This document shows, one piece after another, positions 12,088-24,247 of a DNA stretch of 64,000 bases (positions within the stretch are counted from its first letter, which is position 1; the number at the start of each line of letters is the position of its first letter). The position numbers and the translations under genes are program-made. The notes under the pieces were generated by a model, which saw only the letters and a program-made list of their open reading frames with translations, was not told the origin of the DNA and ran no database searches. Source of the stretch: Acanthochlamys bracteata (lineage: Eukaryota > Streptophyta > Magnoliopsida > Pandanales > Velloziaceae); assembly GCA_019914995.1 (NCBI GenBank), contig CM034133.1, forward strand, positions 4,774,001 through 4,838,000. The letters are read 5' to 3'.

Positions 12088-12095
12088 TATTTATA
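12088..12095 (-). promoter_or_regulatory. TATA box of the CCCH gene
   Basis: The minus strand reads TATAAATA within GCTTATAAATAGCCGCC, a perfect plant TATA box. Transcription would start about 30 bases downstream, near 12060, giving a leader of about 260 bases before the ATG at 11799. Confidence 0.65.
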
Positions 12096-12195
12096 AGCGG
12101 AGACAGACCGTAAGGAATGACCGTTAAGTTTCGTTCATAGACTAGAATCTTTTGTATTTCTGTTGATTAGGGCACCTTTGTACTAAGCGAGAGGT

Positions 12196-12475
12196 TTCGG
12201 GCGTGTTTTAAATGTTTATAATTTTATTTTTTTTTGTCAAATTTTAAATTTTAAACAGTTTTTATATTTTAATTATACAAAAATTTCAGAACTTCACTTT
12301 CATATGCAGAATTTCAGTTCCAATTTTTTTATTTATATATTTCTCAATACAATTATATTTTTTAATTTTTAATATATTTTTAAAACTTATTGAAACACAA
12401 ATACTGAACTCTGCTTTTACTTTATTTTTTAAAAAACTCTACTTTTTATTTTTCACTTTCACGAAACTCAGGACA
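12196..12475. repeat. Dispersed AT-rich repeat, GGGCGTGTTTTAAAT family
   Basis: Begins GGGCGTGTTTTAAAT and shares its internal order of words with the repeats at 23098-23372, 31100-31345 and 4790-5070. The right end is degenerate. Confidence 0.5.
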
Positions 12476-15406
12476 TTTGTCCTTCATATTCGACTATCAA
12501 CGAGAGCAATTCTTGTTGCTTTTAGACAGTATTGACGGACCGTTTGGGTCGAATCAGGAACCGTCATTTCGTTTTCAAATTTACAAATGAACCGATTGTA
12601 CTTCTAACCCACTTCGAGCCGGATTGACCATACGGTTTTTGGATCGATCAGCCGACCCGTCCATCCGGATCAATCAGAGATGGATAAGAAAAAAAAATGA
12701 AGGCTAATCGGATTCAAAAAATTCCGGCTAGGGTTTCGTATGCCGTAAACCTCGTTCTTTCCTTCTTCGTTGTTGTTTCTTCAATTGCAGTTGTTGACGA
12801 CTGAACTAAAAATATATCTGCGACGACCAGTTAGTGGTCTAAGTATTTCAAATTTGGCTGACAGTGCGATTTGTTTAACGGTGATCGTCAACAGCTGGCT
12901 GTCCTATCGAGGATGTCGAAGTTGGAGCTAATGAAGCAGGAGGGAGGAGGATCAAACGGAGATGGGATAGAAGTCAAATAGTAGCGGCGATGACGGCAAG
13001 CCATAGCAAGAGAGATCCTACAGCAGTAATGTTGCTGTAAGCAAACACGAAGGTCTCCACCGACAACGTCTCGTCAATCCTTATTCCTTCTACTTCTTTG
13101 TATCACCGAAGGTGACCGCTAGAAAAGATCGGTTGTGTTATGTCGAGATGGAGCGGGTGGATGTTTGCGTGTGTGGTTTTTTTTTTTGGCTTTCTTTAGT
13201 AGATGATAACGTTGTCGATCCGATTGTTGCTACTAGTTATATCGAACACAATAGTGACTTGCGGCAACTAAGTCGATGGCACCGACAGCAGTGCCGATGT
13301 GTTTGGGAGGAACAAGTAGAAGAAAAAGAGAATTGATTAATGATATTATGTAATACTGCAGAGCACTTATTTGGTAATAAGAATAGGGTTCTAGACTACT
13401 TCCCAGCTGACAGGCAAAAACAACAATCACAAGCCTAGCTGGTACCAGCAAACACAACAACAACAAAGAAAAAACTCAATGTAATTGTTTCAATTAAAAA
13501 TGGCGAGTTAGCTGGATGGCAATGTGTGGCTGGATTAGAAACTTAAAACCCACTAATTGATACTGATTTTTTCTCCATTTTAAAACCTTCATTTTATTTT
13601 ATATTTTTCAATAAATCTTCTATAATATTTTATCAAAATTTATTTAAAAATTTTGAAAGTATAAAAAAATTCTATAATGTAAGATTTATTTTTATTTTTT
13701 TAGAAAAAAAATTAAAACTTATTTTTAAAATAAAATAAAAATATCTTTTATTTTAAAAAAATTCTATTGTAAAACCACTTCCAAATGCTCCATAAAATTA
13801 GTCTACTTAAATTAGGCCCACATTATTCAAAATTCAAAACTTAAGATGTTAACAAGTAACCCACGGATTGACCGGATAACTCGTCGGGTCAACCCATGAT
13901 TCATCGACTCGGCGAGGTTTTTAAGTCAACACCCAATTCGAGTGTGATAACATTACTTTTAGGTGCTCTTCGGAATTGCTTTTCATCAACTTTTTATTTC
14001 AACTTATTATTTTATCTTTTCTAATAACCTTCTACAATATTGTACAAAAGTTTTTCAAATTTTAAAAAATACAGAAAAATTTTATATTGTAAGATCTTAT
14101 TATTGCTTATTTTTATTACTAAAATCTTATTATTACTTATTTTTATTATTTTTTGAGTTAAAAAATAGAGCTGATTTTTTAAAAATATTTAAAATATCTT
14201 CTGTTTTTAAAAAAATTCATTTTCAAATTCACTATCAAATATCCTGTTAACTTTTATTTTAATTTTTTATGATTTTAATATCCTTTCCCAGTGATGCGCA
14301 TCTTGAACATGGTTTAGTTCATGACAATTTTGTTGGAACAGCAAGGTTGTTCAAAATATTGTGCCACATAAAATCAGATAATGCGTGGAATCAACTTTCA
14401 GATCAAGTTTGATCGATATATTTTTATTCGTTTAAAACTAAAATTTAAGAACTCACTGAACTTATTTCCACTAATCAATTAACACAAAGAATAGTAGAAA
14501 ATCTTAACAAATGAAGGTCCATAATATATTAGGAAGATACAATATTGGAGGAGTTAATCAAGATAAGATACTCAAAGGATCCGGTCCATATACTAAAAAG
14601 CTCAATCCAATTCAATAATTTAAGTCAATGGATTATGGCACCTCTAGTATTAACCCTCTTTTCAACTTATTTTTTATTCAATATAGAACTAATCTACCCA
14701 CTTTTAATCCAACAAAATACAATACAAAAGTATTATCATAATCATTTTATCAACATTACAGATTTGAGTTCAAAAATTGAATTTTAGTTTTCAATTAAGA
14801 AAAAATCACTGATCCTGTTACAAGAAATATACATACACGATCCACTATATTGTTATAATAATACATTACAATAATATTATATGAAATAATACACCAAATA
14901 ATGTAAAATCAGTGAAGCTCAGAATAACACTGCGAAGAGCTATCACACAAGATTCATAAGATCAAAGCAAGCATCCTTCCATTTATATAAGACTTTGTCT
15001 TGCCAATCTATCAAGATGATAACACATTTTAATTATCTAGTAAAATCAATGCAAAACCAAGTGTACAAGTTGCAGTTCATAGCAAGCAAGTTCATTCGAA
15101 GCTTTCTTGAGCCAATAAACACCATAAAAGAGCCTCACTTGGCTGATTGATGAATTCAAAAGAAAATTTCAAATTGAATTCCAATCTACTCCAGTCACCT
15201 GATCAGAACACCCTCTTCACGTTGGAGGCCACAAAACAAGGAAAGAAAGATAAGAGGAGAAGCACACACGGTAAAAAATGAAAAACACTAACATCTTCAT
15301 TTAATGCTGCAAGGTAGATCACATCAGCCCATACTATTGAATTAAATGCAAAATTGAAGGGCTAGCAAGATTAATAAAAATCCTACTCACCTATAAGATC
15401 CGGTCA
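12476..15406. other. Intergenic; GACCCG islands and MITE copies, no gene seen
   Basis: 12540-12680 is a GACCCG/CCGGAT-rich island. 12720-13340 looks like a gene leader (GCTAGGGTTTCG, then pyrimidine-rich) without a coding exon I can identify. 13560-13795 and 13960-14255 are two copies of the abundant AT-rich MITE, separated by another GACCCG island at 13860-13945. 14280-15400 shows nothing recognisable. Confidence 0.4.
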
Positions 15407-15418
15407 TTGAAAACTATA
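15407..15418. repeat. 12-bp direct repeat flanking the 623-bp element (left)
   Basis: TTGAAAACTATA occurs immediately left of the element and again at 16042-16053 on its right. It is interpreted as a target-site duplication. Confidence 0.7.
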
Positions 15419-16041
15419 ATTGTAAAACCGGACCAGACATTGAACCAAAAAATTATCCGGATCAATGGATCACGGGTTGACCCTTCGGATCAACGGGTTG
15501 AACCGTCATGTCAAAAATACTAAAGTGTTGATGGTAGTACAAACACTTATTATTTTAAAAAAATAATAATAAACTTTTTCTTTGTTAGAAGGCATAAAAG
15601 AAAAAATAAACTAACAAAAAAATATAGAAAAATAAAAAAAATATTTAACTAAAAAACTTTAAAAGAAATTTTTTGTTTTAAAATAATTTTGTTATTTTTC
15701 TTACAATTTAACAAAATTAGTAAAATAAAAAAACTTAAAAATCACTAATAATAAATATTTACAAATAAAATATAAAAATTTATTTTTTTGCATTATCACA
15801 TCCAAATATAAAATCTAAACTACATATTATATTTCAATATAAAGCTACTAATAAACAAATTTAAAATTTTTAAAATTTAATTTAACCCGGTTCGACCCGG
15901 ACGAACGGGTCGAACGGGTCAAAGCGGGTCAGAGCGGATCGATTGTATAAACGGTTTTATAATAAATTCGGACCGGTTTACGCTCCGGGTCGACGGTTTT
16001 TGGATCGACCCGGGCAGGCCGATCCGGGTTTTACAACTAGG
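15419..16041. mobile_element. 623-bp non-autonomous DNA transposon, GACCCG-rich ends
   Basis: The left end ATTGTAAAACCGGACC and right end GATCCGGGTTTTACAACTA are imperfect inverted repeats. Both subterminal zones are dense in GGGTCGA/CCGGATC words around an AT-rich core. It is flanked by TTGAAAACTATA on both sides. No ORF is present. The length of the flanking repeat suggests a Mutator-like origin, but the TAG-like right terminus could also fit hAT, so the superfamily is left open. A diverged relative in the same family lies at 31968-32330. Confidence 0.75.
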
Positions 16042-16053
16042 TTGAAAACTATA
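16042..16053. repeat. 12-bp direct repeat flanking the 623-bp element (right)
   Basis: TTGAAAACTATA, identical to 15407-15418. Confidence 0.7.
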
Positions 16054-16277
16054 AAAAAGAGACCGTTGTGAAGCGTCATAGAAATTATAGGAGATAGAAC
16101 ACTATAGCATGCACAAGTAAGTCAAGTAATAAGCATTTTCTACCATTTGAAATTCAATTTCTGGGAAAGTCACCAAAAAAAGAAGCATATGAGAGAAAAA
16201 AACAGAAGAAGAATGGTTTGCGAACTAACAAAAAAGAGAATACATAGAGAGCATTCACAGAGAAGAAATCCAAGCTT

Positions 16278-16518
16278 CTGTCTGAAATTGTTTATAAAAT
16301 AAAATTTTTTGAAATAAAATAGAGATTATTTTTATCTTTTTAAAAAAATAAGTTTTATTTTTTTATTTTCAAAAAATAATAAAAATATGTAATAAAAAAA
16401 TCTCATTATGTAAAATTTTTCTACACTATCTAAATTTTTAAATAATTTTTCTAAATATTTATAAAATATATATTAATAAATATAAAATAAAAAAAATTAA
16501 AAATCAGCGTTTAGAAGA
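16278..16518. repeat. AT-rich MITE, GCGTTTGG family
   Basis: Shares long, nearly identical runs with 17873-18123 (for example ATTTTTCTACACTATCTAAA followed by TTTTTAAATAA), and ends near CAGCGTTTAGAAG. A member of the window's commonest repeat family. Confidence 0.65.
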
Positions 16519-17604
16519 GTTCATACTTTCTCCACCACCCTCTACTTACTGCCTGAGCTTACTGAAAAATATTTTTAGCATATTTTTTTATCCTCTTCTT
16601 ACTTTTACTGAATTTAAACACAAGCTTTGAGAGAGAAATCCATGTGCAGTAAAAGCTTGCTTGTAACAAACTGAAATTTTTACAAGTGTGGATTGCACTT
16701 GGTGAAAGGACTTGGCTAATCATTCTCGAATGTACTGATGTTGTAAAGAAGCTACATCAAGCGGCCAGTGAGACAAGGATGTTTAGAAGACTGTCGCTAG
16801 TTCGCCTCGAAGAGAGAACTAATTAACGCAAAATATGTTTGGCTAAGCATTTTGTTTAGAAATTGTAATAATTTAATAAGAATTAGTTAAATTTATTATT
16901 GATAAAGAGTGGTTATGGACTAGACAAAGTCATTTATCAAACTCCATAAATTTTGTATGTTTGTGTGGTGAACACTTTTCTCATTTTTGTTTGTACTTTA
17001 ATAGAATAGAAAATAATAACCTCTGTATGCAGGAACAGCAGCATACCAATCGACTAAAAAGATAATTTCGTCAACCTGTTTCTTTGCAAGAAACTATATT
17101 TCTCTTGCAACTATCAACTCAATTCAGCTCTCCTCTCTGAAATTGATTGTGCAGATTTATTCGAAAAATTTGTTCTAAATGGTAATATTAGTCAACTACT
17201 GCTCTGAAACATCATTTTTATTATCTTCTCACAACAGTACAAAGCCTATAAAGATTCGGAAGTCGGAACAAAACACATGCCAAGTAACATTATAAGACAT
17301 CCAGGATTTTTAATCTGCCGAATGACAATGCCAAACTTTGTAAAATATTGCAAGCGCTGCTTCAAACTTTTGTCATGGTAGATATTAGGTTCTGTATAAA
17401 CATCACTAACTTGTATAAGATTGAAAACAATTATTTCTTCCATGAATACAGCTTACAATTACAACAATTGGTAGCGATGTATGAAAGAGAGAATGGAAAG
17501 CTGTTGTCCTCAGAAGTGTCTCTAGCAAAACAACATGACCAGAAACTCCTCAGAACTTAAATTAGCAATGCTTCTGATATTCTACTGTAGCTATGAACTC
17601 CTCT
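16519..17604. other. Intergenic, 3' flank of the exonuclease gene
   Basis: No exon or repeat recognised between 16519 and about 17200. 17200-17604 probably includes the 3' untranslated region of the minus-strand exonuclease. Confidence 0.4.
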
Positions 17605-20600
17605 TCAAAGTTTGCTAGCACCCTTGATAATATCTGATGCACTGAAAACTCTAACCATAATGTCTTTAGAAGTCAACTTGAGATCATAAGTCAGTCTTTG
17701 AAATACAAGAGATAATATATCCACGTCTTGCATCGCCCTATGTGCTCGACCAACTAAAGGAAAGCCATAGTGTTCTCGTAATGCTTGTAAAGACACGGAT
17801 GCCAGCTTTGATCCTGCAAACAAAAGAAAAAGTAGTAAACATAGTTTCCTGATTCTAAGAGAAACATCTTGGGCGTTTGGGATTGCTTATGAAATAGAGT
17901 TTTTCTTAAATAGAAAGTATTTTTGTCCTTTTTAAAAAACAATCTCTATTTTTTTACTTTCAAAAAAATAATAAAAATATATAATAAAAAGATCTCATTA
18001 CGTAAAATTTTTCTACACTATCTAAATTTTTAAATAAATTTTTTATATACTTATAAAATATGTATTAAAAAATATGAAATGAAAAATTGAAAAAAAGTGT
18101 TGGGAAAAAGCTGAACCAAACGCCTGGTTAATCAATCTATCACAGTTCTGCCTGCTGCTTTAGAAAGCTATCATGTTATTTGGAAAAGAACAGCAGAGGA
18201 TATCATAAGTTGTATGCTAGATTTCAAATATGTCAAAAGCAATTTCAAGGTAATTAGCAACCATGTAACTGACTATAACACGATATAAGATCCTACTGCA
18301 AGGATCATATCCCTAGAGTAATGAATTTTCTGTAATTGTACTAAGGACATGTTTTAATTGCAAGAAACTCCACTTCCTCCTTCCAGATTTGGAATTCGAC
18401 CACTTCATATATTTTAATTATTACTTTGAACTTCACTTTCACTTTACACCAAACTCCAGTTTCACTAAAATTTAACTTCAAACTCCACTTTATATATATA
18501 TATATATATCAATTATCACTATGAACTCTACTTTCACTTTACTACACCTCACAGAACTTCACTTTCACGAAAGTCACTTTTGTGAAACTCACTTTTATAT
18601 AATTAAAACAACCTCCCGAAGACAAGACACAATAGAGGCTCCAACTATTTTCATTTACTCTAGCTACTAGCTTTTCAAAACTCTCATCTATATCTTCAGA
18701 AATTAGATTATTGTTTCCTTTCACTAGCTCTTAAGGCCAAGATGATTTGAGAGAGTGCAGAGAAGTGATGCAAAAGAGATCCTACAAGATATCATTGCAA
18801 TCAATTGAATACATTAAAGGAAATAAGTACATTACCATCCTCCTTCTTCAGCTTTCTTGCAATTGGTAGCGTGTCAAGGAACACCCAGTTTGCAGGGATC
18901 TCTACAGAACAACGTTCAAACTCACTTATGATGAATGGTACATCAAACCGGCGTCCATTATGAGCAATGAAAACAACTGGCTTGTCACCCACTTGGCGAC
19001 TCTTTACAAATTGGAGGAGTATCGGGATAACCTCATCAAATCTAAATAATAACTGATAAGGTCAGTAATGTATCTTGAAATACTTAGTAAATGTTGCATG
19101 ATTATACACTCACAAGTGAAAAATTAAAATTCCCATCCATATCATCATCAACTTTACTTCTCCAGTAAGATATATCTTGTAAAAGCACCCTTCTTGAATT
19201 TCAGTCTAGATTGCAGCAAAGTTCTTTACATATATCATATAAAAATAAAAATTTGGGCTATTACTTTTTTACTCTGTACGTGACAATTATGACAAGAAAC
19301 AACATAATGCTTGCTAGTAATGTTCTTAGAAGCACTTGGAACGACTGCTGAATCCAACATCCTAGCCCTCAACTTTGAAGCTCGTCTTGAATTTTTATGT
19401 CTCAACACTCACATTCACCTTCACAGTATAATATCAAAAACAGTATACAAGCAATTCAAAATAGAGAGAAACTGTCAAATAAAATGATTTACATAGCTAG
19501 AAAACAGGGACATACTTATGGCAAAAGGATCAAATAAACTAACATGATTCAGATAGCACGCATTCATTGCAGCAAATGATAGTATTCCAATCATCAGCGT
19601 AGGAATGCTCTCAGGCCCAAAGTTAACTACAATTATCTTGAGGACTTTGAAACCACTAGAACTTATTGCAGCTTTCCTTCTGTATATATGTTTAGTCACT
19701 GAGTTGGAAAAACATTGCCAATGACAAAGTGGATCAAACGATGGTCAATGACAAAGTTTGTCATAAGATATGAACCTTCTCAGCAGACAAAAAAATTCAT
19801 TCTTGTAGACTTATATATATATTATAACCTCCATCATCCCACAAAGTCTAGGAAACAAGCTCCAGGAATCAACCACAACGTCCATGGATTTTACATACTC
19901 CGACAAAGAGGGGAAATTGTGCTTTCAACGACAATGTCAATTAACCCAAAAAAAAAAAAGAGCAGTAGTTGCAAGAATTTCTTGCAGAGCATGTGTATTG
20001 TCAAATACATGGTGTTAGGTAGATGTCATCTTTCATTGAAGCTATCTGATCTTTATGCTCAGAGAAAGGAGACAGGCAACTAAATATATCATCTTAGCTG
20101 CCGGACAAGATGTGATTTAGATCATCTACTATTCTAAGGGCCAATTCATACACAGAAACTTCTACACGAGAAGTGTCCTAAGACCCTTACATTATAACAA
20201 TAAATAAACATTTTCAGATGATTATTAGACATTTGAAGCAAATGTCTAGACATGGAAGCAAATCACTGGTCGAATCACAAACACTTCCGTTGAATGACAT
20301 CTCAATAAGTGATGACATTAGGAGATTACAGTACTGCTTTTTTATTTTACATGCTTCAACCATAACTGACTCCAATCAATGTTTCCTAGATGAAAATTGC
20401 TGTTTTGACAGCTGAATAACATGGATGTAGTTTCTTTTCATCTATTGCAGATATTTTAACTAATATGCAACAAGGTAGACCTACAGCGGAACTCAAATCA
20501 TTAAATAGGGCAATATAAAGCGATTCGGTGTAAAAGAATAATTCTCTCCTGAGATACACTCTCAATTTTACTGTACCTTTATGTCTGTAATTTTAAACAA

Positions 20601-21560
20601 GGTAAGTGTCCTAACCAGGGGAGGCATAAAGATTTTTATCTTTTAAAAGTCAACCAAAAACTTCTCTCATTACTGAAATTGGTTTGTCACTTGCACTGGA
20701 AATATAAGATTATTCCAAAAGGATGATAAATATTGCTCTACAGTATGAAGTAAAAAGTTTATGCTGAATGACCACATGGAAGTACTCCTTTATGATCATT
20801 CCAATCAATTCTCAGGTCTTATAGAGTAGAATTTAGTGGAGTGATGCAATCATATTAACCTATTAACCAAATACAACAGCCACATTTAATCTCTACTCTC
20901 AAGTGAGAGCAGTAGGCCATTTTATCACGAGCCTCTCAGACATCACCTTAAGTCCATGATTTTTATATGACAGAATTCCAATATTAGATGTATTAATCAA
21001 CAACAAGCAGGATAACTCAATGCATACCTGGGAACTTCAGGCTTGTTGACCATGCTATTGCTGATGCCATGAATGTTGGCATTAGCTATAAATTTACCAG
21101 GCTTTATTAATGTTTGGAATGTACTGTTTCGTCCACCAAAAAGATCACGGAGAGCAATCTCAATTATCCTCTCTGATTTACAATTAAAGCCTGTTGTCTC
21201 GATGTCAACAACAATAAAAGTGGCTGGGCGGTCAATCAGACTGTTTGCGTGAACTTTTTTCTGAAGTTGATAGAATTCGACAGATGTAAACTCACAATGT
21301 CTTGCTTCGTTCTTGCTTGAATAGGATGAAGATCCAACTATTTCACTAGAAATCTTAAAATTGAAGCTGGGTGGTGTAATGCTTGAAGAATTATGATGTC
21401 TTCTTATCGCTTTAGTGCTTAAGGGATGGATAGTTCTTCTTATTTCAGTTTCCCTGAGAAGGAACTTTGGACAATAGCGGAGTGCCCTGAAGCAATAGGT
21501 GCTAGTAAGATTGCTTTTTAGCTGATGGAAGTTTCCCGTCCAAGCACCAGCTAAAAACAT
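17605..21560 (-). CDS. DPD1: DPD1-like organelle DEDDh exonuclease
   Basis: Exons 21560-21028, 19041-18836 and 17813-17605 splice in frame at GT-AG sites to a 315-residue protein. Residues 1-110 are basic and serine-rich, as in an organelle transit peptide. The exonuclease domain carries Exo I (D119 and E121 in VVDIETTG), Exo II (AHNGRRFDVPF, D211) and Exo III (AHRAMQDVD, H271 and D276), so all five catalytic residues of the DEDDh superfamily are present. Order, length and the C-terminal DLKLTSKDIMVRVFSASDI stretch match plant DPD1. In Arabidopsis DPD1 is a Mg2+-dependent exonuclease that degrades plastid and mitochondrial DNA in pollen and senescing leaves. Intron 1 is about 2 kb; intron 2 carries MITE insertions. 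Orthology is by resemblance only. Confidence 0.92.
17873..18123. repeat. AT-rich MITE (GCGTTTGG family) in exonuclease intron 2
   Basis: The left end GGGCGTTTGGGATTGC and right end GCTGAACCAAACGCC are inverted. The core matches 16278-16518. It sits between exons 3 and 2 of the DPD1-like gene and disrupts neither splice site. Confidence 0.75.
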
Positions 21561-22697
21561 TGCTTGACGGATGCAGACTCAACATGAAAGATCCTCAGAA
21601 AGCAACACATAACATCTCAATCACCGAAGCATTCACATACTATAGGAACACCTCAGGACTTTGAAGTGTCCCTAAGTGAAAGATTTGTAGTTACACCTAC
21701 AAAAAAGATATAAAACAAGCATGCTCAGAGTAAGTTGCAAAGAGCTATTTGAAGGAATAATCCTCGCAAAAGAAGGCTAATATTGTTTCAATTAGGGAAA
21801 TTTCCAAACAAACAATTTCTTATTTTACAATATTCAACTGTATGTAATTCCCTATCCGTAGAGTACAATGAAGGTACAGAAATAGCTACTTGAAAACATA
21901 TAGAGGCACGATAGTCCCTTCCACAAACAAGGATAGTGACATAAACAAGCACAGGAAATTTCATATTTTGGATAATAAAATATATAGAACCAACTTATTG
22001 ACAGCTGAGATACAAAAAAGCATTGGAAAAACATTTGAAGAGCATAACCTTCATAAGCCATAAATTTTTTTCAAAACGCTTGCTTCCCATAATTTCCTTC
22101 TACCTAATCAAGCAAAAGTACAAATACTATTATCAAACAAGTGAAGCAACTGGGATTTGTAAGATATGATTGTAACAGGATGCTAAAGTGAAATAGTATA
22201 ATGTAGACGGACACAAACAATAGCATCCCTTAACTTACAACAAGGAGCCTATGCTTTTGAATAAACTACCCATAGATTAAAGAGAGGAAAAGATACAGCA
22301 CAATTTTGGATGAAATGTGGCCTTCAGAAACATAGCCTGTCATTTCTTAATATCACATTAACGGTCTCCCTTCCAACATGCTGCATGTAAGTATGTAACA
22401 GAATTAGATCCTCAAGTGAGGACATGCACTTATTTTCTTTATATAAACAAGTGGAAAGTGGGTTGATACGCTCATACGCACATCTAAGTTACCAATGATA
22501 AAAAAACAATTATACCATTTCAGTTGCAAAGCACACAAAACTTGCGAATCATATCAAAACAAGTGCAATGAACGAACAAGAATTGTTCGACGAAATGTCT
22601 GAAAGAACAAAACGGACTAACCATACTTCATAGTCGCTACATTTGCTCATAGTTTAACTTTACAAGAATCAAGAGAGAAAGAGCGAGAACTCTTACC
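21029..22697 (-). other. 5' part of the DPD1-like gene: leader intron
   Basis: A strong donor (ATCAAG|GTAAGAG at 22697) and no coding potential from there to the ATG at 21560 suggest a non-coding first exon (about 22800-22697) and a leader intron of about 1.1 kb ending near 21590. The exact acceptor is uncertain: several AGs lie within 40 bases of the ATG. Confidence 0.45.
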
Positions 22698-23097
22698 TTG
22701 ATAAAAGCAATCGAAATTGGTTTCACAGGCAGGAGCCAGGATTAATGGCGAGAGAGAGGGAAGAGAATATAAAAGAATGAGTGAAGGGAAGGGAAGAAAT
22801 ACGATCCGAATTGTTCGGATCACGTGCCGTGCGGGAGTTGGAAAATTCGCATTGCGGATGCCCAAACGCTTCCTTCTTCTTGGCTTTTGCTTAACCGTGC
22901 AGATCTCTCTCTCTTTCTTTTCCTCGGAAAGGAAAGAGAGTCGGAGCAGGAGGGAGTGCAGAATTTTCTTTTTCGCTTTTTGGTAATTTTGTTAACCATT
23001 TCATGCCACACAAAAATAGAACACGCGGATTTTTCTTTTCATTTTCTCCGAGAATGCTTACAAATTTTGTTTAGATGCAGGCATGTACGTGGTTTCA

Positions 23098-23372
23098 GAG
23101 CGTGTTTCAAATTACTGTCGTGAAAGTAAAGTAGATTTCATTGAAAAATAAGTGAAAATAGAGTTTAATATTTTTATTTTAATAGATTTTGAAAGTATGT
23201 TGAAAATTAAAAAATATAGTTGTATTAAGAAGTGTGCAAATAAAAAAATTAGAACTGAAGTTCCGTATGTGAAAGAGAGTTCTGAATTTTTTATGTAATT
23301 GAAATATATGAACTGTTCGGAACTCAAAATTTGGCAGGAGAAAGTGGATTACGGATATTTAAAACACGCCCT
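23098..23372. repeat. MITE with GCGTGTTT(C/T)AAAT inverted ends
   Basis: The left end AGCGTGTTTCAAAT and right end ATTTAAAACACGCCC are inverted. The internal AT-rich sequence is shared with 12196-12475 and 31100-31345, in inverse orientation. It is the most complete copy of this family here. No clear target-site duplication is visible. Confidence 0.65.
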
Positions 23373-24247
23373 TATATTTGCCAAGCTGATTTCAGCTCTC
23401 TTTTGCCAAACATTTTATTCAATTTTTTTTTAAAAAAGTAGAATTTATCTAAATACATATATCCTTTTTATAAAAAAAATTTCAGCTATTTTTTAAAAAG
23501 ATAATTTTTGTGATTAACATTAAAACTTTTAAGTTTACCGAAACGGCCCTAAGTCCAAATGTAGTTTGAGCTCTGAATCTCTGATTAGTATGCGCCACTT
23601 CGATCTATTCACATGAGTTCGTTTGGCAATCTGACTCAAGAGACATATATGTCTACTAGTTTATAATGTTCAGAATTTGTGTTATTCTCAAAGATGCTCA
23701 TAGTATATGAATATTCTCACGATTTAAGTAACATCAACGTTTTCGTAGCTCAAACTCCACGACATTATACATGATATGAAACAACCTCAAAGGTCTGACG
23801 GTACTGTATCTAAACAACTTGCTGGGAAGAAAATTTTAGTCATGAACAAAAAGGAAAAAAATATTACAGTAGCAACAAGTTAGCTTATCTGACATTGTCC
23901 AGCCTAAATAATACAAGATCCTTTGCTTGTGTTCTAAACAACAAACAGAGACTTAAAAGATTGATCCCACCTTTGCGATACATCTATCAAAGCTGAGTTG
24001 GATCTGTAGTTTAACTTCTGCAGATCCTTCAATTGGGAGAGGGAGAACTTAAGCTCCATACCGATCCATGTATGAAAGTTGGGTATAAACTAATCCTGTA
24101 GCAAATCAACTAATGGAATAGCTGTTTTCCCTTCAACAGCTACTTCATATAATTGCCACATAATTTTCTTATGTAGATTCCATAAGCAAGATCTTACAGT
24201 ATCTGCTCAAGCTTTTTTGTAATCTTCCAGTGGCAGGTCTCCTCGTG
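23373..24247. other. Intergenic between exonuclease and frataxin genes
   Basis: 23400-23560 is AT-rich repeat-like sequence. 23800-24247 is the 3' flank of the frataxin gene, presumably including its untranslated region. No coding seen. Confidence 0.4.

Noticed and set aside
19715-20083. 122-codon ORF inside the DPD1-like intron 1
   Set aside because: No recognisable domain, no splice or leader context; a chance ORF in an intron.
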